From positions 56,510-120,509 of the forward strand of contig NZ_VCIX01000071.1 in the NCBI RefSeq assembly GCF_006345825.1: a DNA stretch of 64,000 nt, given 5' to 3'. Shown here in pieces: positions 44,513 through 53,072 of this stretch. Origin of the DNA: Paenibacillus paridis (GTDB lineage Bacteria > Bacillota > Bacilli > Paenibacillales > Paenibacillaceae). Position numbers and translations under genes: made by a program. The notes under the pieces were generated by a model. It did not search any database and was not told where the DNA came from. It worked only from the letters and a program-made list of their open reading frames with translations. How positions within the stretch are numbered: position 1 is the stretch's first letter; every line of letters starts with the position of its first letter.

Positions 44513-46252
44513 ATGAAAAAAGGACCACAATGGGTAAAAATGACGGTGTTATCTTCGGCGTTCGTAATCGGATTATTAGGGGCTTCGCAAATGAGCTATG
44601 CTTCGGAAGCCAGCAGCTCTTCAGCTGGAAAAGGTGCGTTAGGTCTGGGACTTGGCATCAAGGTTGGCGTTGAAGCGCAAGCTAATTCCGAGTTCAACGG
44701 AAATTCCGGTCGCGAGAACAACCGCAGCAATGGCAGCCTTGGGCTCGGCCTTGACCTTCAATTGGATGCTGCTCTTGCAGGGAATTATGATGCCAACACG
44801 GAAGGTCGTCATGGCAATCAATCGTCGGAAACTTGGAAGGCAGGCAATGCTGGCTTGAGTGCCGGTCTTAACGCCAATGTTCAAGCAGATACGGCATCTA
44901 AAACCAAGCTCCAAGGTGACAATCGTGACGGCCATGCCGCCAATGAAAATTGGACCAGCAGCAAAAGCGAAATCGGTCTAGGCTTGCAAGCCGCTGCCGA
45001 TCTAGAAGCCGCTTCGAAGTCGTCCGAGCGCAGCAGCGAGTATAGCTCTTCCTCTGAGAGCTGGAACAGCTCGAAGAGCGACCTTGGGCTAAACTTCAAT
45101 GCCGCTAGCGAGTCCGAGTCGGCTGTGAAGTCTGAGAAATCAGCTAGCAACGATAACGATCGCAACTGCAGCAGTCGCGAGTCTAGCTCTTCCTCTGAGA
45201 GCTGGAACAGCTCGAAGAGCGACCTTGGGCTAAACCTCAATGCCGCTAGCGAGTCCGAGTCCGCTGCGAAGTCTGAGAAATGGGCTAGCAACGATAACGA
45301 CCGCAACAGCAGCGAGTACAGCTCTTCCTCTGAGAGCTGGAACAGCTCAAAGAGCGACCTTGGCTTGAGCTTAAATGCGGCAAGCGAGTCCAAGTCCGCT
45401 GCGAAGTCTGAGAAATGGGCTAGCAACGATAACGACCGCAACAGCAGCGAGTACAGCTCTTCCTCTGAGAGCTGGAACAGCTCGAAGAGCGACCTTGGGC
45501 TAAACCTCAATGCCGCTAGCGAGTCCGAGTCCGCTGCGAAGTCTGAGAAATGGGCTAGCAACGATAACGACCGCAACAGCAGCGAGTACAGCTCTTCCTC
45601 TGAGAGCTGGAACAGCTCAAAGAGCGACCTTGGCTTGAGCTTAAATGCGGCAAGCGAGTCCAAGTCCGCTGCGAAGTCTGAGAAATGGGCTAGCAACGAT
45701 AACGACCGCAACAGCAGCGAGTACAGCTCTTCCTCTGAGAGCTGGAACAGCTCGAAGAGCGACCTTGGGCTAAACCTCAATGCCGCTAGCGAGTCCGAAT
45801 CCGCTGCGAAGTCTGAGAAATGGGCTAGCAACGATAACGACCGCAACAGCAGCGAGCACAGTTCTTCCTCCGAAAGCTGGAACAGCTCGAAGAGCGACCT
45901 TGGGCTAAACTTCAATGCCGCTAGCGAGTCCGAGTCGGCTGTGAAGTCTGAGAAACCAGCTAGCAACGATAACGATCGCAACAGCAGCGAGTACAGCTCT
46001 TCCTCTGAGAGCTGGAACAGCTCGAAGAGCGACCTTGGGCTAAACCTCAATGCCGCTAGCGAGTCCGAATCCGCTGCGAAGTCTGAGAAATGGGCTAGCA
46101 ACGATAACGACCGCAACAGCAGCGAGTACAGCTCTTCCTCTGAGAGCTGGAACAGCTCGAAGAGCGACCTTGGGCTAAACCTCAATGCCGCTAGCGAGTC
46201 CGAATCCGCTGCAAAGTCGATGCAATGGTTTAGTTACGAAGATCACCGTTAA
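44513..46252 (+). CDS. Secreted Ser/Asn-rich tandem repeat protein
   Basis: A 579-residue predicted exported protein. ATG at 44513 is 9 bases after AAGGAG (ATG at 44507 is too close). The signal peptide ends near SQMSYAS. After divergent segments such as LGLGLGIKVGVEAQA and LGLGLDLQLDAALAG come nine 45-residue units starting at 45044. Each has SSSSESWNSSKSDLGLNLNA, then a charged ASESES stretch, then SNDNDRNSSEY. The last unit is cut short and the protein ends YEDHR. A short alternating beta-strand (DLGLNLNA) alternates with polar linker, a pattern seen in surface or matrix fibres. No known family was recognised and no anchor motif is present. Confidence 0.85.
   Translation: MKKGPQWVKMTVLSSAFVIGLLGASQMSYASEASSSSAGKGALGLGLGIKVGVEAQANSEFNGNSGRENNRSNGSLGLGLDLQLDAALAGNYDANTEGRHGNQSSETWKAGNAGLSAGLNANVQADTASKTKLQGDNRDGHAANENWTSSKSEIGLGLQAAADLEAASKSSERSSEYSSSSESWNSSKSDLGLNFNAASESESAVKSEKSASNDNDRNCSSRESSSSSESWNSSKSDLGLNLNAASESESAAKSEKWASNDNDRNSSEYSSSSESWNSSKSDLGLSLNAASESKSAAKSEKWASNDNDRNSSEYSSSSESWNSSKSDLGLNLNAASESESAAKSEKWASNDNDRNSSEYSSSSESWNSSKSDLGLSLNAASESKSAAKSEKWASNDNDRNSSEYSSSSESWNSSKSDLGLNLNAASESESAAKSEKWASNDNDRNSSEHSSSSESWNSSKSDLGLNFNAASESESAVKSEKPASNDNDRNSSEYSSSSESWNSSKSDLGLNLNAASESESAAKSEKWASNDNDRNSSEYSSSSESWNSSKSDLGLNLNAASESESAAKSMQWFSYEDHR
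45044..46220 (+). repeat. 135-bp coding tandem repeat, nine units
   Basis: Units begin at 45044, 45185, 45320, 45455, 45590, 45725, 45860, 45995 and 46130. All periods are 135 bp except the first (141 bp). A 270-bp pair (45320-45589) is repeated at 45590-45859 with one base change seen, showing a very recent duplication. Units 1 and 7 are of another subtype (SAVKSEK). Confidence 0.95.
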
Positions 46253-46299
46253 ACTCATTAGTATCCTTTCTACTCATTTAATCGCTTAGTAATTAACGA

Positions 46300-46350
46300 A
46301 AAAGGGATATCCAAAGCAGACATTCTGCTCAGTGGATATCCCTTTTTTCT
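46300..46350 (+). terminator. Intrinsic terminator after the repeat-protein gene
   Basis: Arms AAAAGGGATATCC (46300-46312) and GGATATCCCTTTT (46334-46346) with an inner AGCAGA/TCTGCT pairing, followed by a T run. Confidence 0.88.
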
Positions 46351-46501
46351 AAGTTTCTCGACCATTTACTGTTAGTACGACCATTACCATTACCCAGCTA
46401 TCCTGTATTTCCACAGTAACTTTGCTCTGTTTCCCCGCTGCACATACTCTATCCTGTATATCTGCATTAGAATGGTTCAAACTACCACCTTATGACTCCA
46501 A

Positions 46502-46544
46502 AGAGGTAACCTATGTTGTATGGCCTACAACATAGGTTACCTCT
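46502..46544. other. Perfect 19-bp inverted repeat, 5-base loop
   Basis: Arms 46502-46520 and 46526-46544 are perfectly complementary around TGGCC. There is no T tract after it, so it is not an ordinary terminator. The surrounding gap 46253-46770 holds no other gene that was seen. Confidence 0.8.
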
Positions 46545-46770
46545 CGCACCTTTTATCGGCTTCTATACTGCTGATGTACAGGATAGATTCCAGCAACACA
46601 GCCACACTTAACATTACAAAGTATTACCTAAATAAAGCTTTCAACATGGTTGCCTTTCATTGACTCCCATCGCCTTCTCTTTCCTTACGCTCACAGCTCC
46701 CGCACTTCTTCACTGTGCTCATCATCATAATTAGATTGATTCATTTTATAGGTTAATGTTGATTTAACGG

Positions 46771-46950
46771 TCACGAATTTTTCTTCGCCGCGTTCATCTC
46801 GATCTCGTTCTGATGCCATTCTTTGACCATGTTCTGATAAAAATTGCTTTCCTGCAGGCTAAGCCCCTGCTTGTTGTCTTTCATGATTAAGCTTCCGATA
46901 TTGCGCTTCAAAATAATACTCCGACGTCCTAACATGTCCATGTAAGTCAA
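46771..46950 (-). CDS. Possible small protein of 59 residues
   Basis: A short frame starting TTG at 46950, 10 bases after GGAGG. It would read a Lys-rich N-terminus (MLGRRSIILKRNIGS) and a polar helix (ESNFYQNMVKEWHQNE). A second overlapping frame downstream (MASERDRDE...) could be a frameshifted continuation or chance. No family was recognised. Confidence 0.4.
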   Translation of the reverse strand: MTYMDMLGRRSIILKRNIGSLIMKDNKQGLSLQESNFYQNMVKEWHQNEIEMNAAKKNS

Positions 46951-47175
46951 GTAAAATCACCCTCCAGATAATGTTTTCCAATCGGTCCATTTAAGTATAT
47001 CGAATACTAAACCTAATGAAAAACCGTATCCGGCCGCGCTATTTCTAATAATTCCGTCTTAGACGGGGTGAGCGGAAACCAATGCTATCCATTCGGAAAC
47101 ATCCTGCCGTATCCTCCATATAACGGCAAGATCATCCCAAAGCAGCTCCGCTCTGGCTCAAGCACGCTATTTTCT

Positions 47176-47931
47176 TTATGCTCCGCGGCCAAGCAGCCTG
47201 ACCGCCTCGAGCAGTGCCTTTGTATAGGGCTGACGCTCGCCGGACAGCAACGAGTCCGAATCGAACAGCTCGACCATCCGCCCTTCTTTCATGACGAGGA
47301 TTTGCTCACATAAACCCGCGACGAGGGTGAGATCATGCGTAATAAAGAGCAGCGACAAATTCTGCTCTGCCTTTAGCCTTTGCAGCAGTTCCATGATCTT
47401 GTGCTGATGGATGACGTCCAGATTGGAGGCGATTTCGTCGCAAACCAGCAGCTTAGGCTTAACGATCAGCGCTTTAGCAATGCAAGCACGCTGGTACTGT
47501 CCGCCGCTTAACAGCCCCGGTCTAGCCGCCAACTGCGACAAGGGAAGACCTACCAAAGCCGCGTATTCTGCGGTCATCTCCCGTCTTTCCGCCTTGCCAA
47601 GCTTCGTAAAATGACGAAGCGGCTCCTCAATGCTCTGTCCGACCGTCATTCGTGGATCGAGAGAGGCGGCCGTATTTTGAAATACGAATTGGATGTCACT
47701 ATACCAGCCTCTAAATGCGGCGGTCTTGCGGGTTGGAGCGAGCGTGCCCTCAAACCTGACATCGCCTACGGTTGGGCGCTCCAGCGCCATTATGATTCGC
47801 GCAAGCGTCGATTTGCCGCTGCCGCTCTCACCGACAATTGCTAGCGAACCGCCTGCCGGCAAACTAAACTCCATATTCGAGAGGATCTTTTGGGACCCAA
47901 TCGTTTTCGACAGCTGTCTGATTTCGAGCAT
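47176..47931 (-). CDS. ABC transporter ATP-binding protein (NikE/OppF type)
   Basis: A 251-residue ATPase. Walker A is GESGSGKST, the signature LLSGGQYQR, and Walker B LLVCDEIASNLD, where Asn replaces the usual Ala. It is the last transporter gene in the operon; GGAG lies before the ATG. It pairs with the preceding ATPase to energise the permeases. Confidence 0.93.
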   Translation of the reverse strand: MLEIRQLSKTIGSQKILSNMEFSLPAGGSLAIVGESGSGKSTLARIIMALERPTVGDVRFEGTLAPTRKTAAFRGWYSDIQFVFQNTAASLDPRMTVGQSIEEPLRHFTKLGKAERREMTAEYAALVGLPLSQLAARPGLLSGGQYQRACIAKALIVKPKLLVCDEIASNLDVIHQHKIMELLQRLKAEQNLSLLFITHDLTLVAGLCEQILVMKEGRMVELFDSDSLLSGERQPYTKALLEAVRLLGRGA

Positions 47932-47949
47932 TATTGCTCCATCCCCTTT

Positions 47950-48714
47950 CTACGGAAGCATAAATGCGGAGCGGTATTGCCATAGCTCCCTCGTATACGC
48001 ATGCTGAGGGTGCTTCAGCACATCCGCAGCCCTGCCCTGCTCTACGATCTCTCCTCGGTACATGACCGCAATCGTATCCGCCAAATAATTGGCGATGAGC
48101 AAATCATGCGTGACAAACAGCATGCTCATCTGATTTTCCGAGATCAAACCTTTCAGCAGGGTTAAAATTTCGGCCTGCGTCGTGACGTCGAGCGCGCTTG
48201 TCGGCTCATCTGCTATGAGCAGTTCCGGCTCCAGAAGCAGCGCCATCGCAATCATCACACGTTGATTCATGCCTCCACTCAGCTCATAAGGGTAGCTCTT
48301 CATCACCCGGTCAACGTCACGAAGAGAAACCTTGCCCAGCATCGCTTTGGCTTTTCTCTCCGCCGCAAGCCTCGTAATCGGAAGGTGGCTTCGAAGCAAA
48401 TCCCCGAGCTGTCTTCCGATGGGAATAGCGGGATGAAGCGCCTGCTCGGGCTGCTGAAAAATCGTGCCGATTCGTTTCCCCCTTACGCGCTGCCAGTCGC
48501 GCCTGCGAAAGCGACGGATTGGCTCGTCACGGAAAAAAATATCTCCCGTCCATTTCAGCGGGAAAGGCAGCATGCCGAGCAAGGCTTTGCCTGTTAAGGT
48601 TTTGCCGCTGCCGCTCTCGCCGATCAGGCAAAGCGTCTCTCCAGCGCGCAGCTTGAAGGAGCTGCCGCCAACCAACGTCCGATTGCTGGAATCCCTAATA
48701 CAGAGCTCTTTCAC
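47950..48714 (-). CDS. ABC transporter ATP-binding protein (NikD/OppD type)
   Basis: A 254-residue ATPase with Walker A GESGSGKTL, signature LSGGMNQRV, Walker B LLIADEPTSALD and a switch His in FVTHDL. The start is GTG at 48714, after GGAGT. The C-terminal part is shorter than in OppD, as in NikD. Confidence 0.93.
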   Translation of the reverse strand: MKELCIRDSSNRTLVGGSSFKLRAGETLCLIGESGSGKTLTGKALLGMLPFPLKWTGDIFFRDEPIRRFRRRDWQRVRGKRIGTIFQQPEQALHPAIPIGRQLGDLLRSHLPITRLAAERKAKAMLGKVSLRDVDRVMKSYPYELSGGMNQRVMIAMALLLEPELLIADEPTSALDVTTQAEILTLLKGLISENQMSMLFVTHDLLIANYLADTIAVMYRGEIVEQGRAADVLKHPQHAYTRELWQYRSAFMLP

Positions 48715-48745
48715 TTCAGCAATGACTCCAATCTTCGCTCACTCC

Positions 48746-49567
48746 TTATTTCAGCTTAAACACACTGCGCAGCTTTTCTCCGCAAATTTGAAAGGCGCAG
48801 GCGGTCGCAAATATCATAAGTCCAGGAAAAAAGCCCATCCACGGAGCAATCTGCAAATAGTTTTTGCCATCGAGCAGCATGACTCCCCATTCCGGTGACG
48901 GAGGCTGAGCACCAATGCCCAGAAACGAGAGGCCCGATAACGTTAGAATTACTCTGCTTACATCCAAAATTGCCAGCGTTACCACCTGCGGCATCAGGTT
49001 GGGCACAATATGGCGAACAATATGAACGATCCCAAACGAACCGCTTACCCGGCTGGAGAGCATAAAGGGCTCTTTCTTCACATCATGAACAAGGCCACGA
49101 ATAATTCGCACGTACTTGGCCCACCAGGATAGCAGAATAGCAGCATAGACATTTTCCATTCCAAAGCCCAAAAAGCCGATAATAACGATGGTCAGCAGTA
49201 TATTAGGCACCGCCACAAAAATATCCGTGATGCTCATCAGCACCATATCGAGCCGCCTTCCGTAGTAACCGCTCAAAGTGCCTAATAAGAGGCTAATCGC
49301 CATGACAAGGCCAAGGACAACAAAAGCAGGAAATACCGACTGGCTGATTCCGGCCAGCACCCGGCTGAGAATATCCCTACCCAAATAATCAGTGCCAAAC
49401 AGATGCTTGAAGCCTGGCGTTTGCAGCTTGGCATCATAATTAGGCTGATAAGGATCATAGGGTTGCAGCCATGCCGCAAACATACCGGCTAGCAATAAGA
49501 ACAATATAAACAAGAGCGCCGCAGACAAAGTTTTGTTTTTCAACAGGAAGCCAATCAATTCTCCCAC
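48746..49567 (-). CDS. ABC transporter permease (NikC/DppC type)
   Basis: A 273-residue membrane permease. The N-terminal part has HLFGTDYLGRDILSRVLAG, the conserved DppC-type block. The start is a GTG overlapping the upstream permease gene by 13 bases; TTG at 49558 is an alternative. Confidence 0.93.
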   Translation of the reverse strand: MGELIGFLLKNKTLSAALLFILFLLLAGMFAAWLQPYDPYQPNYDAKLQTPGFKHLFGTDYLGRDILSRVLAGISQSVFPAFVVLGLVMAISLLLGTLSGYYGRRLDMVLMSITDIFVAVPNILLTIVIIGFLGFGMENVYAAILLSWWAKYVRIIRGLVHDVKKEPFMLSSRVSGSFGIVHIVRHIVPNLMPQVVTLAILDVSRVILTLSGLSFLGIGAQPPSPEWGVMLLDGKNYLQIAPWMGFFPGLMIFATACAFQICGEKLRSVFKLK

Positions 49568-50502
49568 CTCTGCTTCTCAAGCCGAACGCGCGGATCAGCC
49601 AAATAATAACAAAGGTCCGTCATGAAATGAACGATAAAAATTGCAGAAGCAAGCAATAGGCTGCAGCCCTGTATCACAGGGAAATCCCTGATGTAGATCA
49701 TATCCAGCATGTATTTGCCGATTCCCGGAAAGCTGAACACATTCTCAATGATGATCGACGAGCCAAAAAAACTGGGGAAGCTCGTGCCCACGATAGTGAT
49801 GAAAGGAATAAGCATCGCTCGGAACAGGTAGGAAGGGTATAAGATTCGCCGTCTCAAACCACGTGCAACTGCTGCTTCAATGTAGAAAGCCTGTTTGGAT
49901 TCCAACGTGAAGGAGCGAATCATTCGGATAAAATAGACGCTCTGTATCATGCTGATTGTCGTGACAGGAAGGACATAATGACGCAGCGAGCCGCCTCCGA
50001 TAATCGGAAAGAGCGGCCAAATGACGCCAAAGAGCAGCATAAGCATAATGGCAAGCCAGTACAGAGGGATCGACAAGCCCAGCACCGTACCCCCATAAAC
50101 GACACGGTCCAGCAAGCTTCGCTCCCGCAATGCCGTCAGCACGCCGAGCGGGACAGAAACGAGAAAGGTCAGAACAAAGGAACTCGCCATCAACATAAGC
50201 GTGGGGCCCATCCGTGAAAAGATCTCATCCGCTACAGGCTTATTCGTAATATAAGAATGACCCAAGTTGCCTTGCAGCAGCTCCAGCAGCCATGTCAGGT
50301 ACTGCGCTGCAAACGATTGATCGAGCCCCCATTTATGCTGATAGTACGCGATCATATTGCCGTCTGGGGAAGCGCCCAGCCCTTGCAGCATTAAGGCGGC
50401 CGGATCTCCCGGAGCCAGATGCATAAGCGCAAATACAAACAAGGTTAACAACAAGAGCGTAAGCAAGAGCATACCCAAACGACTGGCTAGATATCGAACC
50501 AT
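49555..50502 (-). CDS. ABC transporter permease (NikB/DppB type)
   Basis: A 315-residue permease with the DppB-type N-terminus (MVRYLASRLGMLLLTLLLL) and the FPGIGKYMLDMI block near the C-terminus. GAGGAG precedes the ATG, inside the end of the binding-protein gene. Confidence 0.93.
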   Translation of the reverse strand: MVRYLASRLGMLLLTLLLLTLFVFALMHLAPGDPAALMLQGLGASPDGNMIAYYQHKWGLDQSFAAQYLTWLLELLQGNLGHSYITNKPVADEIFSRMGPTLMLMASSFVLTFLVSVPLGVLTALRERSLLDRVVYGGTVLGLSIPLYWLAIMLMLLFGVIWPLFPIIGGGSLRHYVLPVTTISMIQSVYFIRMIRSFTLESKQAFYIEAAVARGLRRRILYPSYLFRAMLIPFITIVGTSFPSFFGSSIIIENVFSFPGIGKYMLDMIYIRDFPVIQGCSLLLASAIFIVHFMTDLCYYLADPRVRLEKQRWEN

Positions 50503-50504
50503 TT

Positions 50505-52106
50505 TTACTCCTCAATAACTAACTGATGCCATTTCACAGGGTTATCTTCAATGGTGCCAAAAGCAAAGCCTGTGATCTTACTGTTGTGAACAAAGGTCTG
50601 CTTCGTATAATAAATCGGCACCGTCATCGCTTCTTCGTGCATACGTTCAAACAGCCGGTTAAACAACTGCTGCTGCTCAGTCTCCGAAACCGTTCCAGCA
50701 ATCTCATCCAAATAACCGGTCAGCATCTGATCCTGATAGGCGACCGCTGGCGCTTCTGCCGTATGGTAGAACAAAGAGGTCAAGAAACGGTAAGGCAGCT
50801 GCGCATCCGTATAGGTTCTGTACAGCAAGAGATCATATTGTTTGTTCGTCCAAAGCGCGTCATAATAAGCCGCCCGTTCCTGATTGAGGATATCGACCTT
50901 AATGCCAATCGTCTTCATCTGATTCTGGAATATCTCGGCCATTTCCTTCCACTCTGGATACTCTTCCGTCTGAATGACCAGCCGCAGCGCGATGGTCTTG
51001 CCATCTTTTTCGTAAAGGCTGGTGCTTGCATTCCACTGATAACCCGAAGCTTCAATTAATTGCTTTGCCTTATCCGCATCATACCGATAGGAGGGCTGGT
51101 TATCCGGCGTAACGAAAGCGACTGTGCTTTGGAACAATCCGGCAACTTCCGCTCCTTGGCCGCTCATCATTTTACTCGTATCCGTACCGTAATTTAGAGC
51201 TTGCCGTATATTTTTGTCCGTCAAAAACTCGTTTTTCTGGTTCAAGACCATAAAATAAGACATCGTGCTGGCGTTATGCTCCAGCTTGAATTTATTGTTG
51301 TTCTCAAAAAGCGGCAGGCTCTCATAGGGGATGCTGCCCACCTCGCCGCCGGCGATATCGATCTCGCCGCTTTGAAGCGCCAGTACGCGTGCCTGAGGAT
51401 CGGTAACCACTTTAAATACGAGCGAGTACTTTGATGCTGCTTCCTTCCAGTAGTGCTCATTCGCCACCAGCACGGTTTCCGATCCTTCCTTGTAGCTGTC
51501 CAGCTGCCACGGTCCTGTGCCGACCGACTTGATGAATTCACCGTCAATCGCTCCGGCCGGGGATACCGCATTCGGGCTCATGATCCGGAAAGGCCTAGCT
51601 TGGCTAAGCTCAAGAAGCGTCTGCGCGGCCATTTCCTTAAAATGCAGAACAACTGTATGGTCATCCGGCGTCTCCACCTTCTCCAATTTGCGTGCAATTT
51701 CAAGGGACGCCGTCTCCTCATTGGCTACGGTACGCTCTAGCGAGAACTTCACGGCTGCGGAGGTAAAAGCACTGCCATCGGAAAATAAAACATCCTTCCT
51801 TAAGTGAAAGGTATATGTCCGCCCATCTTCCGATGCCTCCCAAGCCTCGGCCAAGCTAGGCAAGATCGTGCCTCCTTCGCCAAACTCCACCAAGGCATCA
51901 TAGATGGCCGTCTGTACGGCGCGTGCGCCGTTATAGGTGGTTGCATCGATTTTGCCCCCCTTCAAATCTTGGGTAATCGCAACCGTAATCCGTTTGGCCG
52001 TTTCTGCCTGGCCGGTCTCCTCAGTCTCCGACTTTGCAGCGCAGGCTGCCAGCGTGAAAATAAGACAAAAACTGATTACAGCTAAAGCCATCCAACGTTT
52101 AAACAT
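50505..52106 (-). CDS. Nickel/peptide-type ABC substrate-binding lipoprotein (NikA-like)
   Basis: A 533-residue extracellular binding protein. ATG at 52106 follows AGGAGGAG; the longer frame is rejected. The lipobox is TLAACA. The body has the family 5 layout (VYDALVEFG-like IYDALVEFGEGG, LAEAWEASEDGRTYTFHLRKDVLFSDG). It contains ARPFRIMSPNAV and VGTGPWQL, which match NikA more than oligopeptide-binding proteins. A Zur-type operator overlaps its promoter, so a metal or metal-chelate (zinc or nickel complex) is the inferred ligand. It heads the operon 52106 to 47176. Confidence 0.92.
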   Translation of the reverse strand: MFKRWMALAVISFCLIFTLAACAAKSETEETGQAETAKRITVAITQDLKGGKIDATTYNGARAVQTAIYDALVEFGEGGTILPSLAEAWEASEDGRTYTFHLRKDVLFSDGSAFTSAAVKFSLERTVANEETASLEIARKLEKVETPDDHTVVLHFKEMAAQTLLELSQARPFRIMSPNAVSPAGAIDGEFIKSVGTGPWQLDSYKEGSETVLVANEHYWKEAASKYSLVFKVVTDPQARVLALQSGEIDIAGGEVGSIPYESLPLFENNNKFKLEHNASTMSYFMVLNQKNEFLTDKNIRQALNYGTDTSKMMSGQGAEVAGLFQSTVAFVTPDNQPSYRYDADKAKQLIEASGYQWNASTSLYEKDGKTIALRLVIQTEEYPEWKEMAEIFQNQMKTIGIKVDILNQERAAYYDALWTNKQYDLLLYRTYTDAQLPYRFLTSLFYHTAEAPAVAYQDQMLTGYLDEIAGTVSETEQQQLFNRLFERMHEEAMTVPIYYTKQTFVHNSKITGFAFGTIEDNPVKWHQLVIEE

Positions 52107-52150
52107 GTTTACTCCTCCTGATATGTAAGATAAGGCATTCATCGTATGGC

Positions 52151-52179
52151 TTGACTTCGTCACCCAACTGAGGTTAAAT
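52151..52179 (+). promoter_or_regulatory. Promoter of the methyltransferase gene
   Basis: TTGACT (52151-52156), a 17-base spacer and TTAAAT (52174-52179). The Zur-like box begins 6 bases after the -10, covering the likely start point. Confidence 0.6.
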
Positions 52180-52204
52180 ATTAATCGTAATTATTACTAA
52201 TAGC
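52176..52204 (-). promoter_or_regulatory. Promoter of the NikA-type operon
   Basis: On the minus strand TTGCTA (52204-52199), a 17-base spacer and TAATAT (52181-52176). The spacer contains the Zur-like box. Confidence 0.65.
52185..52199. promoter_or_regulatory. Zur-type (zinc uptake repressor) operator
   Basis: TCGTAATTATTACTA fits the Bacillus Zur 7-1-7 box TCGTAATNATTACGA with one mismatch. It fits Fur and PerR boxes less well. It lies between the divergent NikA-type and methyltransferase genes and within reach of both promoters. Repression under zinc sufficiency and induction on starvation is the inference. Confidence 0.7.
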
Positions 52205-52241
52205 AAGCGTTTTTTAAAAATACTTTTCGGGGAGCATACCA

Positions 52242-53000
52242 ATGACCATCAACAAGGAGCAACAGAAAGTGCATCAGCAATATTGGGATAAAGGCGCTGA
52301 CATTTACGAGGAAATCGTAGAGAACGAGATGATGAATGAATCTTACGACAAATGGAATACGATTATCGGCAAGCTTCTCCAGGGCAAAAGAGAGCTGAAG
52401 GTGCTCGATGTTGGCACCGGGCCCGGATTTTTCGGGGTGCTGTTATCCCGCATGGGACACCAAGTAACCGCGATTGATTCCTCGCCCGGGATGATTGCCA
52501 AAGCCAAACGGAATGCCAACAAATATGGATGCAACATTCAAATTATCCAATCCGATATTTTAGAGTTTGAACCCTCGTTGACGTTCGACCTAGTCATCTC
52601 AAGAAACGTAACCTGGTTTCTGCCAAACCCAGTAGGTGTTTATGAGAAGTGGCATGAGTGGCTGAATGAGGACGGGCAAGTCATTATTTTCGACGGAAAT
52701 TGGAATCTGTTCTTGACGGACCCCAAGGAAGCTGCACTCTTCCAAGCAGCTAAGCAAGAGGCGATCGAAGCAGGCTATGTGCCTTATCGTACAGAGGATG
52801 AAATAGCTGAGGGCGATCAAATGGCGCTCATGCTGCCGCTGACTTACGTGAGACGGCCCGCTTGGGACGTTGAAATGCTGAGCTCCATCGGCTTCGGGCA
52901 GGTGACGACCCTGCATGGCTTTGATTCCGGCCTCCACAGCCCTGCTGAGCAAATCCTAAACAAATACCGCCCTATGTTCGCTATTATTGCTAGTAAATAA
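52242..53000 (+). CDS. Class I SAM-dependent methyltransferase
   Basis: A 252-residue methyltransferase with motif I VLDVGTGPGFFG, the acidic end of strand two (VTAIDSSPGM), and the post-motif block SDILEFEPSLTFDLVISRNVTWFLPNP. GGGGAG precedes the ATG. The substrate is unknown. It is divergent from the NikA-type operon with a shared Zur-like operator, so it may modify the chelator, metal ligand or a transport partner. A chelator-related role is speculation. Confidence 0.9.
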   Translation: MTINKEQQKVHQQYWDKGADIYEEIVENEMMNESYDKWNTIIGKLLQGKRELKVLDVGTGPGFFGVLLSRMGHQVTAIDSSPGMIAKAKRNANKYGCNIQIIQSDILEFEPSLTFDLVISRNVTWFLPNPVGVYEKWHEWLNEDGQVIIFDGNWNLFLTDPKEAALFQAAKQEAIEAGYVPYRTEDEIAEGDQMALMLPLTYVRRPAWDVEMLSSIGFGQVTTLHGFDSGLHSPAEQILNKYRPMFAIIASK

Positions 53001-53029
53001 TTTTTCCGCGGTCCACTATGCCTACAAAC

Positions 53030-53062
53030 AAAAAACCACAGCCTCAAAGGAGGCTGTGGCTC
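53030..53062 (-). terminator. Terminator between convergent genes
   Basis: Arms CCACAGCCTC (53036-53045) and GAGGCTGTGG (53050-53059), with an A run on the left, which gives the T run for the minus-strand gene. Confidence 0.82.
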
Positions 53063-53072
53063 ATCGCAAATG

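Noticed and set aside
44881..46185. Long open frame of 434 codons antisense to the repeat gene
   Set aside because: It exists only because the 135-bp repeat is open in several frames. It has no ribosome binding site, and the sense frame has a signal peptide and a good start.
45044..46220. CRISPR array
   Set aside because: Repeats are 135 bp, directly adjoining, in frame and without unique spacers, so it is a coding tandem repeat.
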